Of a DNA stretch of 15,054 nt, positions 6,843-14,325 are shown piece by piece (position 1 is the stretch's first letter; each line of letters begins with the position of its first letter). Below the pieces are notes generated by a model. It did not search any database. It was not told the origin of the DNA and saw nothing but the letters and a program-made list of their open reading frames with translations. The translations under genes and the position numbers were made by a program. The stretch is from Actinomycetota bacterium. Lineage in GTDB: Bacteria > Actinomycetota > Acidimicrobiia > Acidimicrobiales > SZUA-35. The stretch is from positions 1 through 15,054 of the forward strand of contig JAQCHM010000033.1 of assembly GCA_027730885.1 (NCBI GenBank), given 5' to 3'.

Positions 6843-7399
6843 GCCCGGGTGATGTATTCGCCGGTACGCGTGTCGACCTTGATGCGTTCACCCGGGCCGA
6901 CGAACAGGGGTACCTGGAGTACCAATCCGGTCTCGAGCGTCGCCGGTTTGCGGGCGCCCGAGACGCGGTCACCCTGCACGCCAGGTTCGGTCTCGGCGAT
7001 CGACAGTTCGACCGAAGCCGGGAGTTCGGTGCCGATGACCTCCTCGCCGTACTTCATGAGAACGATGGACGAACCCTCGACCAAGAAGTTGCCGGCCGAT
7101 CCCATCGCAGTCTCGGGAACGTTCGACTGTTCGAACGTCTCGTTGTCCATGACGACGTAGTCGGCCCCATCGCGATAGAGGAACTGCTGCTCGCGCTTTT
7201 CGATGTAGGCCCGCTCGACGCGCTCGCCGGCATTGAACCGGCGGTCGACGACCGACCCGGTGCGCACGTTCCGCAAGGTGGTCCGGACGAAGGCCCCACC
7301 CTTTCCCGGCTTCACGTGCTGGAACTCGACAACCGTCAGGAGATCGCCGTCGATTTCCAGCGTCATACCGTTCTTGAGATCGTTGGTGGTCATGGCCAT
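6839..7399 (-). CDS. efp: Elongation factor P
   Basis: Binds the ribosome between the P and E sites and rescues stalling at polyproline stretches. From ATG 7399 the product is 186 residues, the usual length. It shows the KOW-like N-domain (TTNDLKNGMTLEIDGDLLTVV), the domain I loop HVKPGKGGAFVR with Lys33 at the tip, the RFNAGERVERAYIEKREQQFLY stretch, and the C-terminal OB domain ending GPGERIKVDTRTGEYITRA. The loop is of the lysine type (PGKGG). No EpmA/B or EarP modification gene is visible here. A second ATG two codons later (7393) is equally possible. The open frame extends upstream to 7504, but that part has no EF-P similarity and overlaps pepQ. The TGA overlaps the nusB start. Confidence 0.97.
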
Positions 7400-7452
7400 G
7401 GCCGGAGGTACCTCGTTCTGGAAAGGGCCCGATGGTTGCTTTGAAGGATCGC

Positions 7453-8541
7453 TTACGAAAAGGCGGGCACGAGACCTTTTGGACTGTGGGTGATGGGCGT
7501 GCACCCGCTGGAACTGACCACGACCGAATCTTCGACCCGAATGCCCCCGATGTCCGGGAGGTAGATGCCGGGCTCGACGGTGATCACCAGACCGGAGCGC
7601 AGGATACCGACCGAGCGAGTGGACAGGATGGGGGATTCGTGGATCTGCAATCCGATGCCGTGTCCGGTGCCGTGGCTGAACGCCTCACCCAGACCGCGGT
7701 CGGTGAGCAGGTTCCGGCACGCGCGATCGACCGCGAGCTCGGGAACGCCATCGGCAACGGTGGCGACACCCGCTCGCTGCGCGGTGAGCACCGCGTCGTA
7801 GAGCTCGAGCTGGCGATCCGAGGGACACGCTCCGGCGCTGACCGTGCGCGTCATGTCGCTTCCGTACCCATCGACTCTGGCACCGAAGTCCAGCACGACC
7901 AGATCGCCCTTCTGGATGACTCGATCGCCCGGCCGGGCGTGGGGTTTCGCACCATTCGGACCGGAGGCGACGATGGTGTCGAAGCTCGGCGCGTCGGCGC
8001 CGCCGAGTCGCATCATGTGATCGAGTTCGGCCGCGACCCGGCGTTCGGTGAGCCCATTGGGGAGCTTCTCGCCGAGAAGGTCCCAGATGGCGGTGAACGC
8101 GTCATCCGCGATCCCAGCGGCCGTGCTGAGCAGCTCGATCTCGTGGGGATCTTTGTCCTGGCGGAGGCGCTCGACGACGTCCACGGTGGGCACCAGCTCC
8201 CCCGCGATCCCTTCGGCGAAGACTTCGCGCCGAGCGACGGTCACGTGCTCGGCTTCGAACGCAATCCGGGCAAGGCCACGGCCGGCTGTGGACAGCACCG
8301 CGCCGGGATCGTTGGTGATGTGCAGCTCGACCCGAGACCCGGCCGCCTCGGTCTCGAGCCCTGCCTGGATCCGATACCGCGCATCGGTGACGAGGACGAT
8401 TCGCGATTCATCGATCAGCGCGAGTCCGTTGGAGCCGGAGAAGCCCGTGAGGTATCGCAGGTTGTGTGCGCTGGCCACCAAGAAGGCGTCTGCGCCGAGA
8501 GTTCCGAGGAGCTGGCGGAGCCGGCCGACGCGGGCGCTCAT
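7453..8541 (-). CDS. pepQ: M24-family Xaa-Pro aminopeptidase/dipeptidase
   Basis: A cytoplasmic metallopeptidase acting on Xaa-Pro bonds. Of 362 residues, the first 125 or so form the creatinase-like N-terminal domain (HNLRYLTGFSGSNGLALI), and the rest is the pita-bread catalytic domain. All five dimetal ligands are visible: Asp218 (VLDFGARVDGY), Asp229 (SDMTRT), His294 (GTGHGIGLQIHE), Glu323 (TVEPGIY) and Glu337 (GGIRVEDS). Xaa-Pro dipeptidase (PepQ) and aminopeptidase P (PepP) cannot be separated reliably; the position between aroB and efp fits the gene called pepQ in actinobacterial genomes. The ATG at 8541 overlaps the aroB TGA (ATGA). The gene ends in TAA, 53 bases before efp; that gap shows no clear promoter. 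Confidence 0.93.
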   Translation of the reverse strand: MSARVGRLRQLLGTLGADAFLVASAHNLRYLTGFSGSNGLALIDESRIVLVTDARYRIQAGLETEAAGSRVELHITNDPGAVLSTAGRGLARIAFEAEHVTVARREVFAEGIAGELVPTVDVVERLRQDKDPHEIELLSTAAGIADDAFTAIWDLLGEKLPNGLTERRVAAELDHMMRLGGADAPSFDTIVASGPNGAKPHARPGDRVIQKGDLVVLDFGARVDGYGSDMTRTVSAGACPSDRQLELYDAVLTAQRAGVATVADGVPELAVDRACRNLLTDRGLGEAFSHGTGHGIGLQIHESPILSTRSVGILRSGLVITVEPGIYLPDIGGIRVEDSVVVSSSGCTPITHSPKGLVPAFS

Positions 8542-9569
8542 CGAGGCGCTCCCGAACTCGTGGCGACAAGAGCTTCACGCAAGACGTCGGTGTCCTCGAC
8601 CAGCACAGGTTCGATGCCGGCCGGACCGTCGAGTACGAAGGTAACCCCGTCGACCGCCTTCTTGTCCCTCGCGAAGAGCCGGATGATCTCCTCGTGATCG
8701 AGCCCATCGGGAATGGTCGAACGCAGATCGTAGGAGCCGAGGACCCGACGGTGTTCGGCCACCGCGGCTTCGTCGATGCGACCGAGGCGCTGCGCGACCT
8801 CGGCCGCGTACACCAATCCGACCGCCACGGCCTCCCCGTGGCGCAGGTCGTACTGGCCCGCTGTCTCGAGCGCGTGGGCCAACGTGTGCCCGTAGTTCAA
8901 GACGGCCCGACGCCCTCCCTCCCGCTCGTCGCTCGCAACGACTTCGGCTTTGATACGCACGCACGCGGCCACGCGCTCGGGAAGGGCGAGAGCGTCGAGA
9001 CGGCCTCCGCCGAGGAAGTGGTACTTGGCCAGTTCACCCATACCGCTCGAATACTCCCGGGGAGGCAGCGTCGCGAGGGTGTCGGTGTCGCAGATGACGG
9101 CAGCAGGCTGCCAGAAGGCACCGACGAGGTTCTTGCCCTCGGGAAGGTTCACGCCGCACTTGCCGCCGATGGCCGCGTCGATCTGGCCGAGCAGCGTGGT
9201 CGACACGTGGACCACGTCGACGCCGCGATGATAGGTCGCAGCGAGGAAGCCCCCGAGATCGGTCACCACTCCCCCACCCACAGCGATGACCACGTCGTTG
9301 CGGGTCATGCCGAATCGGACCAGCCGACCCGCGAGGTCCTCGATCACCCCCAGACGCTTGGCCCCCTCGCCGTCCTCGACGACGAACACCTCGTGGTCGA
9401 TGCCGGGATCGACGTCCACCCCAACACCGGCTTGGGTTATGACGGCGGCGCGGCGGGCTCGTGCCGGCAGCAGGCCTGCCAGGTCGGCCACCGCCCCGGG
9501 ACCGATGTGCACCGGGTAGGAACGGCCGTCGGGCAACGGCACTGTCTCGACGAGAATGGAGGAGGCCAC
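8538..9569 (-). CDS. aroB: 3-dehydroquinate synthase
   Basis: Converts DAHP to 3-dehydroquinate, step two of the shikimate pathway, using NAD and a divalent metal. The 343 residues show the NAD-binding AVGGGVVTDLGGFLAATYHRG (96-116), STTLLGQIDAAIGGKCGVNL, PEGKNLVGAFWQP, and the metal ligands Glu179 (GMGELAKY), His228 (NYGHTLAHALE) and His244 (LRHGEAVAVG). SDEREGGRR precedes the second ligand, as in the family. The GTG start at 9569 is set by the stop of the preceding gene 10 bases upstream; GGAG is present but too close (two bases) to be an ideal ribosome site. aroE lies further upstream, while aroC, aroK and aroQ are not in the window. Confidence 0.97.
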   Translation of the reverse strand: MASSILVETVPLPDGRSYPVHIGPGAVADLAGLLPARARRAAVITQAGVGVDVDPGIDHEVFVVEDGEGAKRLGVIEDLAGRLVRFGMTRNDVVIAVGGGVVTDLGGFLAATYHRGVDVVHVSTTLLGQIDAAIGGKCGVNLPEGKNLVGAFWQPAAVICDTDTLATLPPREYSSGMGELAKYHFLGGGRLDALALPERVAACVRIKAEVVASDEREGGRRAVLNYGHTLAHALETAGQYDLRHGEAVAVGLVYAAEVAQRLGRIDEAAVAEHRRVLGSYDLRSTIPDGLDHEEIIRLFARDKKAVDGVTFVLDGPAGIEPVLVEDTDVLREALVATSSGAPR

Positions 9570-9578
9570 CGCTCCAAG

Positions 9579-10361
9579 CTACGGGGCGAGAAGGCTCGTC
9601 ACGCCGGGGCTGGAAATGGCAATGATGAGCGCCGCGCCGAGGGCCAGGAACGGCCCCATCGGGATCTCGGCCTTCAACCCGCGCCTTTTGGCCATGTTGA
9701 TCGCGACGCCGGTGAGTCCGCCGAGCAGGAAGGCGACGATCATCGCGTAGAACACCAGGCGGACGGCCACGAGGACATCGACGGACAGTCATCCGAGGAA
9801 CAGTCCGAGGGTGGGCGCCAACTTCACATCTCCAAGGCCCAGGCCGGGGGGGTAGACCAGGAAGGCCGCACCCAGCACCCCTCCGTAGACCGCTCCACCG
9901 ACGATCGCCGGCCAGATACGGGCTTCGGTACCGGTCGGTCCGCTGAGGAGGAGGATGACGAAGATCCCGGCGAACAGGGCTGGGTAGGTCAAGATGTTGA
10001 GCAGCAAGTGCGTCTCGAGGTCGATGACGGACATCACCACCAGCGCCGCGAACAGGCCCAGATAGGGAGCCAGCTCCCATGACCACCCGAACCGAAGTCC
10101 GGCCGTCGCGAAGGCAGCGGCCGCCGTGAAATCGACCAGCCAGTACCGGTGCTGCCTGTGGGTCTCGTCGTCCGGACAGCGCAGGAACCAATGGCGCAGC
10201 GGGATCAGCGCGGCGGCCCCCAACGACGCACGACAGCTCGGGCACCGATGTTCGGCCACAAGTCTCTCACGATCGACCGCGCGGTCGACGACGACGCCGA
10301 GCAACGGGCCGATCACGAGTCCGAAGACGAATAGGAGAAGCGCGATGAGCACGTTGGACAC
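9579..10361 (-). CDS. Type IV prepilin peptidase (A24), split by an in-frame TGA
   Basis: A membrane aspartic peptidase that cleaves leader peptides of type IV pilins and related pseudopilins. From GTG 10361 the first 190 residues include a hydrophobic N-terminus, a Cys motif (RCPSC at 39-43, with only one further Cys at 62, so the zinc site looks incomplete), the first catalytic Asp in VMSVIDLETHLLLN (Asp114), and the second in GLGLGDVKLAP (Asp178). After GLFLG a TGA (9791-9789) interrupts. The same frame then continues for 69 codons (LSVDVLVAVRLVFYA ... KAEIPMGPFLALGAA ...) to TAG at 9579, giving the usual C-terminal membrane segments. The family normally has GLFLGW at this point, so the TGA probably stands for TGG. 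A true nonsense mutation, a base error or readthrough are all possible. If terminated, both catalytic Asp remain but the last helices are lost. Confidence 0.85.
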
Positions 10362-10371
10362 GAACGTCCGA

Positions 10372-11765
10372 TCAGCGCTCGCTCTTCAGGTACCGCATCA
10401 GCAGGCTTCCGCCACCCTCGTCGGTCTTGGCGTCGTCAGCCAGTAGCTCGACCATCTCCTGTTTGGCGAGATCGGGGTTGGCGATCGGTGTACGGGTTTC
10501 GTCGTTGGCTGCCGCCGGGTCGGACGGCTGGTCGAAATCGACGGGCGGGGGGGCACAGGAGGCGCTCCCGCGGGGCCTCGGGTCGCGGCCTGCCAGTCGT
10601 CGTCGTGCGACCACGGAGCCCAGCCGGGATTTTGGCCCGACGACTCGGGCGGCGTTGACCAGTCGGACGGCGTGGGGTTGGCCCGCCGTTCCTCGGCCCA
10701 CCCAGCGCCGGGCACGCCGAGACCGGCATGCGCGAAGCCGGGGGGAGCCGGCCGTGGGAAGTCAGCAGGAGCGGCGCCGGTGAAGCCTGCGTCCTCCGGC
10801 ATCTGGTCGAAGACGAAGCCCTCGTCGTTGGCGGCGGTACCGAAGAACCCTCGTTGCTCGTCGCCCAGCGGCGCAGGCGGGATCGGCGGCCCGAAGTCGA
10901 TGGACCGCGAGGAGGCCGCCGCACCATCGGTAGTTCCGAACTCGATTGCAGTATCCACACCGGCATCGAAGGACGAGGGCTCGGACGAGGAGGGCTCGTA
11001 GTGGTCCTCGGTGGTCTCGGCCTCGTCGAAACCGGTGCTCTCGAAACCGGTGCTCTCGAAACCGGTGCTCTCGAAACCGGTGTCAGCCGCCTCCGAGTGG
11101 GCGATCTCGGTCTCACCGATGTCGGTCCCCTCGAATGGGTAAGCCAAACCGGATCCCGGTGCGTCGGTGATCACACCGGCGTCCTCAGCGGTGAAGGAGG
11201 AGCGCTCGATCACCTGCGCATCGACCGGTTGGGCAACGACGAGGAGACCGCGGTCGACGAGGAGCTTCACCTCGCGGCTACCGTCGATCTCGCCCAATTC
11301 GAGCGCGGTGCACACCGAACCGACAGGGGCGCCGGGTCCCGCAGCGAGGAGCACCACCCAGTCCCGGCGGCTGATGGTCATCTCGTCGGCCGGCAACTCG
11401 CTGATCGGTCGAACGATGTGAGCGAGCGAGGGCACAACGGCTTCGATGGACCGCCACTCTTCCAGCCGGGCAATCGCTCCCTCGACGACCTCCATGACCG
11501 CCTGGGGTTCGCCTGCCTGGACCGGACGCTCGTCGGCCGAGAAACTTAAGTCACCGGCCGTGAAACGCATCAACTCGAAGACCATCTCCTCGAGCGGAGC
11601 GTCGGTCTCGACACCGATGATGCCGTTGACGAGTGCGCCGTCCTCGAGCCACAGCGAGCCCGTTCCGCGGTCGCCCGTCAGCCGGAGTCGACCGGATTTT
11701 CTGGTGCTCGAGAGCAATCCGAGCACATCGGACAGATCAAAATTTTCGAGTTAACCTTGCAACAT
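10372..11765 (-). CDS. DUF4388 (PATAN-like) domain protein, apparently broken by TAA at codon 5 and a frameshift
   Basis: An N-terminal DUF4388 domain (LENFDLSDVLGLLSSTRKSG, then RLRLTG, GSLWLEDGALVNG, then FELMRFTAGDLSFSADE) is followed by a winged-helix-like section to about residue 180 (RDWVVLLAAGPGAPVGSVC), a long acidic, Pro-rich low-complexity middle and a short conserved-looking end (EMVELLADDAKTDEGGG, SLLMRYLKSER). Two lesions are seen. The family start MLQG-x-LENF is present from ATG 11765, but its fifth codon is TAA (11753-11751); the first usable start after it is GTG 11726, which cuts the domain. At the G7 tract 10547-10553 the frame shifts: read as is, translation ends at 10398 with an unrelated tail, while one extra C on the coding strand restores a frame ending at 10372. 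DUF4388 is related to PATAN domains of gliding and pilus regulators; the neighbouring prepilin peptidase hints at pilus regulation (inference). Confidence 0.78.
11026..11082 (-). repeat. 15-bp tandem repeat in the DUF4388 gene
   Basis: Plus-strand unit TCGAAACCGGTGCTC occurs exactly three times (11026-11040, 11041-11055, 11056-11070), followed by a partial fourth copy from 11071 (first 12 bases identical). It encodes in-frame ESTGF repeats in the acidic linker. Near-identical DNA suggests recent slippage expansion. Confidence 0.88.
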
Positions 11766-11809
11766 TGGTCGAACCTGTATTTCGGAGAGGGCCTGTGGCC
11801 GGACATCGT

Positions 11810-12712
11810 TCATTCCCAATCGGCCGCACGATCGGAGCGATGAGCCTTTTGGACGATCGGCTGTTTCGCTGGTTCGAGCAACGATTGGTCGAGCGCGTCT
11901 GCCATGACCTGGAGGGGGGCCGGAGTGCCCGTCCAGAGCTCGAATTGAAGTGCTGCTTGATGCAACAGCATGCCAAGACCTCCGACCACGATGGCACCGG
12001 CGGTGCTCGCCGCGCGCAACAGTGGGGTCTGCGTCGGCTGGTACACGATGTCGGCGACGATCTGGCCTTGTCGTAGCCACGCAGGATCGAGTCCGATTGC
12101 TTCGGGGGCCGGACCGCCGGCCATCCCGAGGGACGTGGCGTTGATCACGAGGTCTGCATTCGACACCAGCGCGGCGTCAGCAACCGACGTGGACGCACCG
12201 TTCGCAAAGAGCGCGGCCGCTCGCTCGGCGTTGGCCAACGTGCGATTCACCACGGTGACCAACCCGGCGCGATGGCGCGCCAGCGCGTCGATGATGGCCC
12301 TGGCCGCTCCGCCTGCTCCGAGCACCACGACCCGCAAACCGGCAACGTCGACGCCGGCTTCGGCGCCGAGCGATGCGATGAAACCATCGCCGTCGGTGTT
12401 GTGCCCGACCAGATCGTCACCGTCGCGTACGACGGTGTTGCAGGCCCCCAACGCTTCGACGGCAGGGCTTCGCCGATCGACGCCGGCTGCCACGAGGTCC
12501 TTGTGCGGCATCGTGACCGACAAGCCGCGCACGCCGAGCGACCGAGCCGCCTCGACCGCTGCGGCGCCGTTTCCCGACCGAACGGGGAAGGCGACGTAGA
12601 CCGCATCGATCCCGCGAGCAGCGAACGCGGCGTTGTGCAGCAATGGCGATCGCGAGTGGGTCACCGGATCGCCGATGACGCCGAACACCGCAGTCGTGCC
12701 GGTGATCAGCAC
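11810..12712 (-). CDS. aroE: Shikimate dehydrogenase
   Basis: Reduces 3-dehydroshikimate to shikimate with NADPH. The 300 residues contain the shikimate-binding GDPVTHSRSPLLHNAAF (14-30), SVTMPHK with catalytic Lys71, GACNTVV (89-95), NTDGDGF with Asp107 of the catalytic pair, the dinucleotide loop GAGGAARA (132-139), VNRT, NATSLGM, and the late GLGMLLHQAALQFELWTG. The C-terminal 18 or so residues (QPIVQKAHRSDRAADWE) extend past the usual end and look unstructured. The GTG start at 12712 overlaps the end of mltG by seven bases, with AGGA nine bases upstream, so it is likely coupled. The 44 bases between its stop and the DUF4388 gene show no terminator. Confidence 0.96.
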   Translation of the reverse strand: MLITGTTAVFGVIGDPVTHSRSPLLHNAAFAARGIDAVYVAFPVRSGNGAAAVEAARSLGVRGLSVTMPHKDLVAAGVDRRSPAVEALGACNTVVRDGDDLVGHNTDGDGFIASLGAEAGVDVAGLRVVVLGAGGAARAIIDALARHRAGLVTVVNRTLANAERAAALFANGASTSVADAALVSNADLVINATSLGMAGGPAPEAIGLDPAWLRQGQIVADIVYQPTQTPLLRAASTAGAIVVGGLGMLLHQAALQFELWTGTPAPLQVMADALDQSLLEPAKQPIVQKAHRSDRAADWE

Positions 12713-13833
12713 AGGCCGAGGTCCTGGCAGATCTTCTTGGCCGCGACGAACTTCTCTTCGGTCTTGACAAAGGTGTGGGCACCCGAGGGGTCGGTGAGGA
12801 CGTAGTACATGAACTCGGATTCGGCCGGGTTGATCGCCGCGTCGAGTGAGGCACGGCCGGGCGAGTTGATCGGCGTCGGCGGCAGGCCGACGATCTCACG
12901 ACAGTTGTACGGGTCCTCCCCGTTGTAGAGGATCTCTTCGGTCAGTTGGACCTGACGGTTGCCCTGCCCGTAGAAGCATGTCGCATCGATGCCGAGGGGC
13001 CACTGCTCGCGGAGCCGGTTGTAGATCACCGAGGCGACCAGCGGGCGTTCGGAGTCCAACTTGGCCTCTGCTTCCACCAACGACGCGACGATGAGGACCT
13101 CGTACGCGGATCGTCCGAGTTTGGTCTCGGCCGCGCCGTACCCCAGCTCGCCGCTGACACGCGTGAACTCATCGGCCATTCGGAGCAGGATCTCGTACGC
13201 CCCGTCCTCGACGTTGATCTCGTAGGTGTCAGGGAACAGCAGGCCTTCCCAGCTCGTGGCCCCCGCCGGGCGGTACCGCGGCTCGATACGGCCCGAGTCG
13301 AGGACCACCTGGAGATCGGCCGCCGTGACCGTGGGGACCTGGGCGGCGATGTCGGGAAGGATCTCGTTGATCCACAATCCCTCTCGCACCGTGAACCGGG
13401 TGAAGCTCTGCGGGGTCGGGCCGGCGTTCAACACCGCGATGGCCTCGGCCGCCGACGAGTTGAGCGGAATGAAGTACTCGCCCGCCTGGAAGTTCCCCTC
13501 GTCCTTCCAGCGTGCGTAGTAGCGGAAGAAGGTCGAGTTGGGGATGATGTCCATGGATTCGAGTTGCCGCCCGATGTCCGAGGTGGTCGCTCCGGCCGGC
13601 ACTAGCACCTGGGTCACCTCACCGGGCTCCCCGGAGGGATCGAGTTGAGATTCGAACCAGGAACGTGCAGTGCGGTAGCCCATCCACCCCATGCCGCCGA
13701 CGACCAAGAGGACCAGGGCGAAGCGAACCAGCCGTGAGCCGGGACGCCGGACGGTCACGAAGTCGTCCTCGTTCCACCGCGGCGCGGGTGCCTTGGTTCT
13801 GAGACGGTCGACGTCGTAGTCGGGAGTGGTCAC
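12706..13833 (-). CDS. mltG: Endolytic murein transglycosylase MltG (YceG-like)
   Basis: A membrane-anchored lytic transglycosylase that cuts nascent glycan strands and so sets their length. The 375 residues comprise a cytoplasmic N-terminus (1-34), one transmembrane helix (about 35-55, LVRFALVLLVVGGMGWMGY) and an extracytoplasmic LysM-like subdomain (about 72-140, VLVPAGATTSDIGRQL). The YceG catalytic domain follows, with LLFPDTYEI (198-206), VASLVEAEAKLDSERPLVAS containing the probable catalytic Glu254, and VIYNRLR. The region ends with the family signature NCREIVGLPPTPINSPGRAS and ALDAA-like INPAES. The GTG start (13833) overlaps the ruvX TGA (GTGA), and the stop overlaps aroE, so ruvX-mltG-aroE form a coupled run. 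The length fits actinobacterial MltG. Confidence 0.95.
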   Translation of the reverse strand: MTTPDYDVDRLRTKAPAPRWNEDDFVTVRRPGSRLVRFALVLLVVGGMGWMGYRTARSWFESQLDPSGEPGEVTQVLVPAGATTSDIGRQLESMDIIPNSTFFRYYARWKDEGNFQAGEYFIPLNSSAAEAIAVLNAGPTPQSFTRFTVREGLWINEILPDIAAQVPTVTAADLQVVLDSGRIEPRYRPAGATSWEGLLFPDTYEINVEDGAYEILLRMADEFTRVSGELGYGAAETKLGRSAYEVLIVASLVEAEAKLDSERPLVASVIYNRLREQWPLGIDATCFYGQGNRQVQLTEEILYNGEDPYNCREIVGLPPTPINSPGRASLDAAINPAESEFMYYVLTDPSGAHTFVKTEEKFVAAKKICQDLGLC

Positions 13834-14294
13834 TCGATCGATGGTAGTTGGCGACGACCGTCAGGGGGCTGAGCCTCCAGCCACGCCTGCAGGATGACCG
13901 CGGCGGCGCTGGCATCGACCAGTTCGCGACGGTCCCGGGTGCTCACTCCGCCACGGGCGAGGCCTCGATGGGCTTCGACGGTGCTCAGGCGCTCGTCGTG
14001 TTCGACGACCGTGAGGTCGAGTCCCTCACGCTGGATCCGCTTGCGCAGACCGCGCACCTCGGACTGGACGGCCCGAGCCACCGGGCCGATCGAGCCGTCC
14101 AGGTTCAGCGGGATCCCCACCACGAGGTAACGGGCGGTTACCTCTGTCGCCAATGCCAGGATCCGGCCGTGCTCGACCGAGCGGTCGCCCACCCGCTTGA
14201 CCAGTTCGAATGGTACGGCGAGCCGACCCGCGTCGTCGCAGACGGCGAGGCCGATGCGCTTGTCACCGAAATCGATGCCGAGGGCTCTCAACAC
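13830..14294 (-). CDS. ruvX: RuvX/YqgF-family putative pre-16S rRNA nuclease
   Basis: An RNase H-fold nuclease, proposed to process the 16S rRNA 5' end (YqgF) or to resolve Holliday junctions (RuvX). The 154-residue product begins LRALGIDFGDKRIGLAV with the first acidic residue at Asp8. VGIPLNLDGSIGPVA (the usual VGlP.n.dGs motif), VVEHDERLSTVEA (acidic DER) and ELVDASAAAVILQAWLE (third acidic Asp) follow; all expected active-site residues are present. The GTG at 14294 gives the normal length; the open frame continues far upstream but only antisense-free overlap with alaS in another frame lies there, without RuvX similarity. It follows alaS by 31 bases and overlaps mltG. Confidence 0.94.
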   Translation of the reverse strand: MLRALGIDFGDKRIGLAVCDDAGRLAVPFELVKRVGDRSVEHGRILALATEVTARYLVVGIPLNLDGSIGPVARAVQSEVRGLRKRIQREGLDLTVVEHDERLSTVEAHRGLARGGVSTRDRRELVDASAAAVILQAWLEAQPPDGRRQLPSIE

Positions 14295-14325
14295 GATCGA
14301 CCCGGCGCGTGTCCGACCGGACAGG

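Noticed and set aside
7400..7504. Longer EF-P starting at 7504
   Set aside because: EF-P is normally about 186 residues from ATG 7399; the extra part overlaps the end of pepQ and has no family similarity.
9789..9791. TGA recoded as Trp or selenocysteine
   Set aside because: pyrC, pyrB, pyrR, efp, aroB, mltG and ruvX all use TGA as their stop, and the expected residue is Trp in a non-redox protein; no selenocysteine element is evident.
8466..10082. 538-codon open frame on the plus strand opposite aroB and the prepilin peptidase
   Set aside because: Low-complexity Gln/Arg/His/Asp composition typical of an antisense shadow; the minus-strand genes explain the region.
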